This document shows, piece by piece, positions 57,333 to 64,000 of a stretch of DNA of 64,000 nucleotides. Location: positions 1,612,001 through 1,676,000 of the forward strand of contig NZ_CP115920.1 of the NCBI RefSeq assembly GCF_040412085.2, in the 5' to 3' direction. Both the position numbers and the translations under genes were made by a program. The notes under the pieces were generated by a model. It made no database searches and was not told where the DNA came from. It was given only the letters and a program-made list of their open reading frames with translations. How positions within the stretch are numbered: the stretch's first letter is position 1; every line of letters begins with the position of its first letter. This DNA comes from Vibrio sp. CB1-14 (lineage in GTDB: Bacteria > Pseudomonadota > Gammaproteobacteria > Enterobacterales > Vibrionaceae).

Positions 57333-57830
57333 ATGATGGAACAGTATAAAAAACTCTTAGCGTTTTGTGCGGGTTCATCACTATTTGTACTGTTTTCGGT
57401 GATGTTAATTACCACCATCAGTCGCTATTTTTTTAATACGTCGATCTTATGGGGTGAAGAACTGTGCAAATACTCGATGATTTACGGCGTTATGTTTGGT
57501 ACGTCGCTGTGTTATTTAGAAGGGCTACACATTAAGTTTGCAGTCCTCGACTCAATCAAATCAAGCTTGTTTCAAAAAGCTCTGGAAGTCATCGTTGATA
57601 TTTTAGTACTGGTGTGTGCGGGTGTCATGACGTATTCCGGCTACCTTTTTGTGATGAAACGCGGTGGCATCGAGTCCCCAGGAATTGGCGTGAACATGTA
57701 TTACTTTCAGGCCGCGTTAGTGGTAGGCGGCATTTGTTTGATTGTCTCAGCGTTACTGCGCTTGGCCGAACATGTGAAAGTACTGCGTAATCAACAGACT
57801 TCTTCTCGTTTAACTCAAGGCGACGTATAA
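57333..57830 (+). CDS. dctQ: TRAP transporter small permease (DctQ family)
   Basis: 165 residues from ATG 57333 (an in-frame start further upstream lacks a signal). Four membrane helices and the DctQ pattern ISRYFFNTSILWGEELCKYS, SLCYLEGLHIKFAVL. It joins DctP-bound substrate capture to the large permease. Gap of nine bases to dctM. Confidence 0.9.
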   Translation: MMEQYKKLLAFCAGSSLFVLFSVMLITTISRYFFNTSILWGEELCKYSMIYGVMFGTSLCYLEGLHIKFAVLDSIKSSLFQKALEVIVDILVLVCAGVMTYSGYLFVMKRGGIESPGIGVNMYYFQAALVVGGICLIVSALLRLAEHVKVLRNQQTSSRLTQGDV

Positions 57831-57839
57831 GGATTTACT

Positions 57840-59105
57840 ATGCCATCAATAGCTTTAATGGGCGGTATGCTCGTATTTGGTGTTCCTCTGGTATTTGCCA
57901 TTATGTTGGCAATGTCATTTTACGTAGCGAGCACTCCTATCTCAATCAGCTTGGTAGCCCAGCGCATATTTAGCGGCTTAGATTCATTCTCGATTCTTGC
58001 TGTGCCACTGTTTGTTTTGGCTGGTGAATTGATGAATAAAAGCGGCATCACAAATCGCATTATTGACTTCGCTAATGCGCTGTTTGGTCACCTTCGTGGC
58101 GGTCTCGCTCAAGTGAATATTTGGTCCTCTGTTATGTTCGCGGGTATTTCCGGTTCTGCCGTCGCTGATACATCTGCTCTAGGGCGTGTGTTTATTCCTC
58201 AAATGGAAAAAGAGGGCTACAGCAAAGCGTTTTCCTCTGCGCTGACCGCAGCCTCATCGGTTATCGGTCCTATGATCCCACCGAGTATTCCGGTAATAAT
58301 CTATGCATTGATCGCCAGTGGTGTTTCTGTCCCTGCATTATTCCTGGCGGGTATTGTACCGGGTATTTTGTCGGCCATCGCACTGTCTACTTTCGTGTTC
58401 TTCTACGCGACTAAGCACAACATTGTTGGTACGACCCAAAGAACGAGTCGCCGTAAAGCATTGGTCAAAGCATTTGTTCCCTTGAGTATGCCAATCTTTA
58501 TTCTCGGCTCTATTTTGTTGGGAGTGGTTACCCCAACGGAAGCTGCAGCTTTCGCCGCTTTCTATGCGCTATCTGTGGGTATGTTCTTATATAAATCGAT
58601 CACGATTAAAGACTTACCAGAAGTATTTATGCGATCGATGCGTGACTCATCCATTGTGCTGATTTTGATTGCTGTTGTGTCTGTCGCGAACTGGCTATTA
58701 ACATTCTCTAGAGTTCCTCAGTTTATTAGCCAACAGGTATTGAGTTCGATTTCTGACCCAATCATGTTCCTCATTATGGTTAATGTCATCCTCTTGGTTG
58801 TTGGGTTATTTTTGGAAGGCATTGCCGCAATGCTGATTCTCATTCCAATCTTCCATCCAATAGCAATGAGCTTCGGTATCGACCCAGTCCATTTTGGCAT
58901 TGTGGTGATTTTTAATCTGATGATTGGTTTGATAACGCCGCCAATGGGGATCTGTTTGTTCGTGTCGAATACGATTTCTAAGGTGGGAATAGCCGCTATA
59001 TCTAAGCAGGTAATGCCATTATTTTTGCTTGAGGTGTTGGTATTGTTCTTTATTACCTTCGTGCCCCAAAGCGTCCTCTTCTTACCACAATTGCTCGGGT
59101 ATTAG
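57840..59105 (+). CDS. dctM: TRAP transporter large permease (DctM family)
   Basis: 421 residues with about 12 membrane helices. The segments LDSFSILAVPLFVLAGELMN, MFAGISGSAVADTSALGRVF, SSVIGPMIPPSIPVIIY and NLMIGLITPPMGICLFVSNT are hallmarks of the DctM subunit, which carries the transport path and uses a sodium or proton gradient. It completes dctPQM. Confidence 0.94.
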   Translation: MPSIALMGGMLVFGVPLVFAIMLAMSFYVASTPISISLVAQRIFSGLDSFSILAVPLFVLAGELMNKSGITNRIIDFANALFGHLRGGLAQVNIWSSVMFAGISGSAVADTSALGRVFIPQMEKEGYSKAFSSALTAASSVIGPMIPPSIPVIIYALIASGVSVPALFLAGIVPGILSAIALSTFVFFYATKHNIVGTTQRTSRRKALVKAFVPLSMPIFILGSILLGVVTPTEAAAFAAFYALSVGMFLYKSITIKDLPEVFMRSMRDSSIVLILIAVVSVANWLLTFSRVPQFISQQVLSSISDPIMFLIMVNVILLVVGLFLEGIAAMLILIPIFHPIAMSFGIDPVHFGIVVIFNLMIGLITPPMGICLFVSNTISKVGIAAISKQVMPLFLLEVLVLFFITFVPQSVLFLPQLLGY

Positions 59106-59114
59106 ACGCTAATA

Positions 59115-60041
59115 ATGTTTGTTCTAGAAGTATTACTGCCACTCATATTGATTGTAGTGGCAGGGTTTCTCTCAATCAAAAAACGGCTTTTTAGCCAACA
59201 GTTTGTCGCGGAAACCAGCAAGTTCGTGCTGTATGTCTCACTGCCTGCGGTCATAGTCAGCAGTTTAACAAGCATAGAACTCACTCAAGTCATCGACCTC
59301 AACTTTATGTTGATTTATGCCATTGCTGGTTTGGTGTCGATGATAGCCTCGATAGTGATAAGCCGTTACATGTTCAAATTTAACTGGACTGAGAGTTACA
59401 TCAACGGGCTAGGTAGCGGAATGCCCAACAGTGCATTTGTGGGCTTGCCTATTGTTCTCTCGCTTTATAACGGTCAGTACGTTGAAGCGTTTTTAATGTG
59501 CGTGCTGGTGGAGAACTTAGTGTTTATTCCCATTAGCTTAGTGTTATTGGAGTTTGCTCAGGGCAAAAGCGCAGGTTGGAAAACTCAGATCATGGGCGTG
59601 CTGGAGCGCGTATCCAAAAACCCCATTATCTTGGCGATTCTGTTTGCACTTATGGTCAATATCACCGGTGTCACGTTGCCAAGTTTTGTTGCTGATAGCG
59701 TATCCATTTTCGCAACAACATCGGTGGCATTAGCGCTGTTTGCCATAGGTGGGGCATTGGGGCAGTCACTGCAGTTTGAGCAATATAAACGCATCGCATT
59801 TGTGTCGTCTATGAAGCTGGTTTTCTTTCCCTTGGTGGCGTTGATGCTGTTATCGCAACTGCCAGTTGAGGGGGACATGCAATACGTACTACTGATTTTT
59901 GCAGCGGCACCAATGCTATCTATCTATCCAATTCTTGGTGGCTGTTATCAGCAGCAGCGCTTTTGTTTAAATACGTTGATCGTCACCACAATAGCATCGG
60001 GTTTTTCGCTGTCAGTCGTTATCTCACTTACCACATCATAA
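59115..60041 (+). CDS. AEC-family (auxin efflux carrier type) transporter
   Basis: 308 residues with about ten membrane helices. The AEC pattern shows LPLILIVVAGFLSIKKRLFS, the SLPAVIVSSLTS segment and GLGSGMPNSAFVGLPIVLSL, with the unwound NxxFxG-type motif in the first half. Proteins of this family export auxins in plants; in bacteria many carry malate or other carboxylic acids. Nine bases after dctM, it may export or exchange an intermediate of the pathway, or take up an aromatic acid (inference). Confidence 0.88.
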   Translation: MFVLEVLLPLILIVVAGFLSIKKRLFSQQFVAETSKFVLYVSLPAVIVSSLTSIELTQVIDLNFMLIYAIAGLVSMIASIVISRYMFKFNWTESYINGLGSGMPNSAFVGLPIVLSLYNGQYVEAFLMCVLVENLVFIPISLVLLEFAQGKSAGWKTQIMGVLERVSKNPIILAILFALMVNITGVTLPSFVADSVSIFATTSVALALFAIGGALGQSLQFEQYKRIAFVSSMKLVFFPLVALMLLSQLPVEGDMQYVLLIFAAAPMLSIYPILGGCYQQQRFCLNTLIVTTIASGFSLSVVISLTTS

Positions 60042-60087
60042 CTATAAACACGCGCCAGAGCGCGTAACGTAAATAAAAGGTTAAAAC

Positions 60088-61161
60088 ATGAAACAAGTTA
60101 AAATAGCTGTTGCTGGAGCCGGTTTGATCGGAAAAACTCACATCAAACTTGTGTCGGAAAATAATCAATCGACGTTGTCGGCCATTGTTGACCCATTTCC
60201 GAGTGCCCAAGCGATCGCGAATGAATATGGCGTGAAAGTTTACTCGAGCTTGGAGGAACTGTTTGCGCAAGACAAACCCGATGGTGTCATTCTTGCCACT
60301 CCCAATAAACTACACGCGATCCAAGCCCATGAATGTATCCAAGCTGGGGTGCCTGCTATTGTCGAGAAGCCGGTGACAGATTCCATTGATGATGCGATTG
60401 AGCTGTTTAAACATGCCAAGCGTGAAGAAACCAAAATGCTAGTTGGCCATCACCGTGCATATAGCCCTTTACTTGAGAAGGCCAAATCGATTATTGACAG
60501 TGGTGAGCTGGGTAAAACCGTGTCGATTATGGGCTGTGCAATGTTTTACAAGCCTGATGATTACTACGATGAAGGCCCATGGCGCAAAGTAAAAGGCGGC
60601 GGCCCAATTCTTATTAATATGATCCATGAAATTGGTAATCTCCGTCACTTAGTGGGTGACATTGTTGGCGTTCAAGCGCTCAACTCTAATGCAACGCGTG
60701 AATTTGAAGTCGAAGATACCACGGTTATTTCGCTTCGATTTACGAACGGCACACTCGGCTCGTTTTTACTGTCAGACTCTTCAGCAAGTCCTCGCAGCTG
60801 GGAGCAAACATCACAAGAGAATAAGTCCTACGCGACGTACGAGACCGAAGATTGCTACCACGTAGCGGGCACCAAAGGTTCGTTGTCTATCCCAACCATG
60901 CAAATTAAGACATTCCAAAATGAAGTTACGCCGTCATGGTGGAATGCAATGGAGGAGCGTCAGGAAGAAGTAACAAGAGAAGACCCACTAAAACGTCAGT
61001 TGGAACACTTTTGTGCGTTGATCCGTGGCGATGAAAATACCCCACGCGTGAGTGTTTATGATGGCTTGCAAAACTTATTAGTTGTCGACGCCATTATTAA
61101 GGCGACCGAAACAGAAGCGTATGTGTCGGTTCAAGATGTATCTGTGTTAATCGATAAATAG
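60088..61161 (+). CDS. Gfo/Idh/MocA-family oxidoreductase
   Basis: 357 residues. The N-terminal fold has AVAGAGLIGKTHIKLVSENN and the family motif VEKPVTDSIDD with the catalytic-site Lys; GGPILINMIHEIGNLRHLVG holds the later His. It may be an NAD-dependent dehydrogenase for a polyol or cyclitol-like substrate. Next to the dehydroshikimate dehydratase gene (nine-base gap) and downstream of a TRAP importer, oxidation of quinate or shikimate is an attractive guess, but the family has many substrates. Ribosome-binding site AAAAGG is fair. Confidence 0.88.
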   Translation: MKQVKIAVAGAGLIGKTHIKLVSENNQSTLSAIVDPFPSAQAIANEYGVKVYSSLEELFAQDKPDGVILATPNKLHAIQAHECIQAGVPAIVEKPVTDSIDDAIELFKHAKREETKMLVGHHRAYSPLLEKAKSIIDSGELGKTVSIMGCAMFYKPDDYYDEGPWRKVKGGGPILINMIHEIGNLRHLVGDIVGVQALNSNATREFEVEDTTVISLRFTNGTLGSFLLSDSSASPRSWEQTSQENKSYATYETEDCYHVAGTKGSLSIPTMQIKTFQNEVTPSWWNAMEERQEEVTREDPLKRQLEHFCALIRGDENTPRVSVYDGLQNLLVVDAIIKATETEAYVSVQDVSVLIDK

Positions 61162-61170
61162 GAGCTCAGA

Positions 61171-62994
61171 ATGAAATACTCAATCGCAACGGTTTGTCTA
61201 TCCGGTACTCTTGAGCAGAAGATGCATGCAGCGGCAAAAGCAGGATTCCATGCTATCGAGATATTTGAAAATGATCTGACTCAATATCGTGGCTCTGCCT
61301 CCGATGTAAAGCGCATTGCTGACAGTATGGGCTTGGACATTTTAGTGCTTCAGCCTTTCCGTGATATGGAAGGGATGCCAGATGGTTTGCGCCAGAAGAA
61401 ATACAAAATGATGGAGCGCAAAATGGAGCTCGCACACCAGCTTGGCACCAAACGCCTAATGATGTGCAGTAACGTACACCCGCGTTCCACAAATAACTTA
61501 GACCGCTGCGCGGAAGATCTTTACGCGTTGGCCGAACTGGCTAAGCGTGAAGACTTGGAGCTTGGTTATGAGGCGCTTGCATGGGGACGTCATATTGCTG
61601 ACTACGATGACGCATGGAATTTGGTGAACATGGTGAACCACCCCAATCTTGGTGTCGTGCTTGATACCTTCCATATGTTCGCACGCGGCAACACGTTAGA
61701 CACATTACGTAATGATATTCCGGTAGAAAAGATTGCTCTGGTTCAAGTCGCCGATGCGCCAAAAATGCAAATGGACATCTTGCAATACAGCCGACATTAC
61801 CGATGCTTCCCAGGACAAGGAGACTTTCCGGTCATAGACTTTGTGAAGACGCTGAAGGACAAAGGGTATGACGACTATCTCTCACACGAAGTGTTTAATG
61901 ATGAGTTTCGAGCCTCTTCCCCTAAAGAGAAGGCCGTTGATGGCATTCGTTCTCTGAAATGGCTAGAAGACCAAACAGACAACTTATTTGAAATGCCGAG
62001 TGTGTCTGACCTGAGTTTCATTGAGTTTGCTGTCAAAGATCGAGAGGATAACGCGTTTACTGATGTAATTGAGTCGCTTGGTTTCCAAAAAACGCACAAC
62101 CATAAAAGCAAAAATGTTGACCTTTATCAGATAGGGGACATCAATCTGATCTTCAATTACGAGAAGAACAGTAATGCGCAAAGCTACCTTGAAGGACATG
62201 GTGAGTCGGTATGTGCCTTGGGCGTCTTGACCAAAGATTCAGACCGATTGGCGGAGTTGGCAAAACGCTATAATAGCCCAGCGATATTCCAGGCGCGCCA
62301 GGAAAATGAACTAGACATTCCAACGTTAAAAAGCTCAAGTCAGCTTATGATTCATTTACTGGATGAAAATCATGCCGAGAAATTCTACGACGTTGATTTT
62401 GTCGCTGTAGAGCCATCTCTGGCCGTCAATGACAACTTATTACGTATCGACCATATTGGTCAGGTCGTGTCGACGGATACGTTATTGTCGAACCTATTTT
62501 TCTACAAATCTATCTTTGGCTTTGTTCCTGAAGAGAGCTTTGATCTACCCGATATTAACGGATTGATTACTAGCCGAACCATCAAAAGTCCGAACGAGAA
62601 GATTAAGATTGCACTAAACACAACCAATGCTAAGCGCACGTCCGCGCAGAGGTTTCTTAATGAGTCTAATGGAGCGAGTATCAATCAAGTTGCTTTGGAG
62701 TGTAAAGATATATTCAAAGCAGCAGAGAACCTTTCGCCTATCTATCAGCTGAAGATCCCCACCAACTATTATCTCGACATACAAGCACAATACGATCTCG
62801 ATGATGGATTGATTGAGAAGCTGAAACACAACAACATTCTGTACACCGAAGATGAAACGGGCAGCTTTTTCCATTTCTATACAAAAGAAGTGAATGGTCT
62901 GTTCTTCGAAGTACTGCAGAGAGTTGATGAGTATAAAAAGTATGGTGAGACCAATGCGTTCATTCGTTTAGCGTCTCAGTCGTACAGCGATTAA
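61171..62994 (+). CDS. quiC: 3-dehydroshikimate dehydratase (QuiC/QsuB type)
   Basis: 607 residues with two domains. The N-terminal TIM barrel of the xylose-isomerase-like type (residues about 1-280; YSIATVCLSGTLEQKMHAAA, then LGVVLDTFHMFARGN, with the metal ligands) carries the dehydratase activity. The C-terminal half (about 290-600) is a 4-hydroxyphenylpyruvate-dioxygenase-like VOC unit (LLRIDHIGQVV and NGLFFEVLQR), as in QsuB of Corynebacterium and QuiC1 of Pseudomonas. The enzyme makes protocatechuate from 3-dehydroshikimate and so links the aroQ and dehydrogenase genes to LigAB. Last gene of the dctPQM operon; AGGAGCTCAG precedes the ATG. Confidence 0.92.
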   Translation: MKYSIATVCLSGTLEQKMHAAAKAGFHAIEIFENDLTQYRGSASDVKRIADSMGLDILVLQPFRDMEGMPDGLRQKKYKMMERKMELAHQLGTKRLMMCSNVHPRSTNNLDRCAEDLYALAELAKREDLELGYEALAWGRHIADYDDAWNLVNMVNHPNLGVVLDTFHMFARGNTLDTLRNDIPVEKIALVQVADAPKMQMDILQYSRHYRCFPGQGDFPVIDFVKTLKDKGYDDYLSHEVFNDEFRASSPKEKAVDGIRSLKWLEDQTDNLFEMPSVSDLSFIEFAVKDREDNAFTDVIESLGFQKTHNHKSKNVDLYQIGDINLIFNYEKNSNAQSYLEGHGESVCALGVLTKDSDRLAELAKRYNSPAIFQARQENELDIPTLKSSSQLMIHLLDENHAEKFYDVDFVAVEPSLAVNDNLLRIDHIGQVVSTDTLLSNLFFYKSIFGFVPEESFDLPDINGLITSRTIKSPNEKIKIALNTTNAKRTSAQRFLNESNGASINQVALECKDIFKAAENLSPIYQLKIPTNYYLDIQAQYDLDDGLIEKLKHNNILYTEDETGSFFHFYTKEVNGLFFEVLQRVDEYKKYGETNAFIRLASQSYSD

Positions 62995-63127
62995 TGCTCT
63001 TGTGACAGCGAATAAATAAGGGTTGATTAGTGACGTTTCTCGGTTGCTGGTCAATTGTTATAAATCTCTCGTCAGTCAACAATTGTTTCGTCAAATAATG
63101 TATGTAGATAGAACAAGGTCTGATTCT

Positions 63128-63157
63128 AAAGCCAACTCGGAAAGAGTTGGCTTTTTT
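63128..63157 (+). terminator. Rho-independent terminator after quiC
   Basis: Stem AAAGCCAACTC / GAGTTGGCTTT with a 5-base loop and T6, about 135 bases after the quiC stop. Confidence 0.9.
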
Positions 63158-63288
63158 ACATCCTCGAAGAAGTAGTTACTGTCGAGTTTGCGCTCTATTG
63201 GTGTCGTCAAATGGCCATTTCTGTGTTCGGTGTGCGTTTATGATGAGTGCATCAGCTAACAATGCTCAACAGAAACGAGGAACACGAC

Positions 63289-64000
63289 ATGAAAAAGCTA
63301 ATTACTAACGCGAACGTTTTTAATGGTACTGATGACAAGCTTATCGAGAACGTATCGGTTCTTATTGAAGACAACCTGATTACTCAAATTGGCGACGTCG
63401 ACCCATCGATCGCTGACGAAATTATTGATGCGAAGGGCGGGATCGTGATGCCTGGGCTAATCGATGCTCACGTTCACATCACGTTATCTGCGGGCTTTAC
63501 AACGCTTGATGCAATGACAAGAGAAGAGATTGCTATCCGTTCAGCGAAAATATCTCAAGAAATGCTGATGCGAGGGTTTACGACTTGTCGAGATGTTGGT
63601 GGCAATACGCTTGGTCTTAAAAACGCCATTGATAGCGGATACGCAACAGGCCCCCGAATTCTGCCATCTCAAGCGGCAATTTCTCAAACTTGTGGCCATT
63701 CAGACTATCGCCAAAATCAAGCGCAAGAGCGCCTAGCTAACGGACATGAAGACTCGCCTTTGATGAAAACAGGTACTTTCAAAGCAGCGGTAGAAGCGGC
63801 ATCTGACTATGGCACTTATGTAGCAGCGCACATCCACACCATTCCGGCAATGAAAAGAGCAGCCGAAGCTGGAGTTAAGTGCTTTGAGCACGCCACGATT
63901 ATGGATGACGAAGTTGCCCAGATCATCAAAGAGAAAGGGATTTGGGTTGTACCGTCTTACTTCACGTCATCTTTGATTGCTGAGCGCAAAATTCCGCTAC
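63289..64000 (+). CDS. Amidohydrolase (imidazolonepropionase-like), partial at window end, apparent internal deletion
   Basis: The ATG at 63289 follows ACGAGGAACACGAC. The visible part begins with a beta-sandwich segment (MKKLITNANVFNGTDDKL), then the metal-binding motif MPGLIDAHVHITLS and the RGFTTCRDVGGNTLGLKNAI region, typical of the Xaa-Arg/Xaa-Pro-type dipeptidase group of amidohydrolases. After ISQTCGHSDYRQ only about 20 residues follow before KAAVEAASDYGTYVAAHIH, whereas relatives have roughly 80 between these points, including the carboxylated Lys that bridges the two metals. I infer an in-frame deletion there, at about 63770-63785. The C-terminus is outside the window. Confidence 0.7.
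   Translation, partial: MKKLITNANVFNGTDDKLIENVSVLIEDNLITQIGDVDPSIADEIIDAKGGIVMPGLIDAHVHITLSAGFTTLDAMTREEIAIRSAKISQEMLMRGFTTCRDVGGNTLGLKNAIDSGYATGPRILPSQAAISQTCGHSDYRQNQAQERLANGHEDSPLMKTGTFKAAVEAASDYGTYVAAHIHTIPAMKRAAEAGVKCFEHATIMDDEVAQIIKEKGIWVVPSYFTSSLIAERKIPL

Noticed and set aside
1..64000. CRISPR arrays, tRNA or rRNA genes, insertion sequences, phage genes
   Set aside because: None could be supported by eye: no regular spaced repeats, no transposase-like proteins and no tRNA cloverleaf patterns were noticed.

Overview
The window reads as a piece of a Vibrio-type gammaproteobacterial chromosome. It has moderate GC, a Vibrio-like set of accessory metabolic operons (glp regulon, proVWX, a HopJ-family protein) and short heptamer repeats between genes. 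No rRNA, tRNA, CRISPR array, transposase or phage gene was seen. The assignment is inferred from gene content, not from a marker gene.

Layout. 1-4 kb: a FUSC-family membrane protein (cut by the window edge) and a hybrid sensor kinase, both broken by single-base changes in short homopolymers. 4.1-10.1 kb: a HopJ-family gene and a leftward five-gene peptide-type ABC importer. 10.5-15.3 kb: an AttEFGH-like operon (ATPase, FtsX-type permease, CrtC/AttH lipoprotein) and a frameshifted DUF3995 gene. 15.4-23.4 kb: the glycerol/glycerol-3-phosphate regulon (glpK, glpF, glpR, glpABC) with GlpR-like operators. 23.8-27.1 kb: proVWX, a glycine betaine/proline ABC importer. 27.5-33.1 kb: an unfamiliar stretch with a two-gene operon of unknown function, a hypothetical gene, and a 941-residue protein that joins a drug/metabolite-transporter-like membrane module to a ProX-like ligand-binding domain. 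33.5-41.6 kb: a sugar ABC importer, LacI regulator and GH94 phosphorylase (probably of the cellobionic acid type), with a stump of an unrelated RbsC-like permease after the ATPase gene.

41.8-63 kb is a catabolic island for quinate/shikimate and protocatechuate. Shikimate or quinate would enter through a DctPQM-type TRAP transporter or another carrier and be converted by an AroE/YdiB-like dehydrogenase and a type II dehydroquinase to 3-dehydroshikimate. A QuiC/QsuB-like dehydratase would turn that into protocatechuate. LigAB (4,5-ring cleavage), LigC, LigI, GalD, GalB and LigK/GalC would then take it to pyruvate and oxaloacetate. Every step of the 4,5-cleavage route has a candidate gene, spread over divergent units around a LysR-type regulator that carries two tandem helix-turn-helix domains. 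The window ends inside an amidohydrolase gene that seems to have lost an internal segment.

The most novel item is the 30282-33107 fusion protein with its neighbours. It lies just beyond the betaine importer, its C-terminal domain aligns with the ProX encoded 3 kb away, and its upstream region shares a 13-base motif with the unknown operon.
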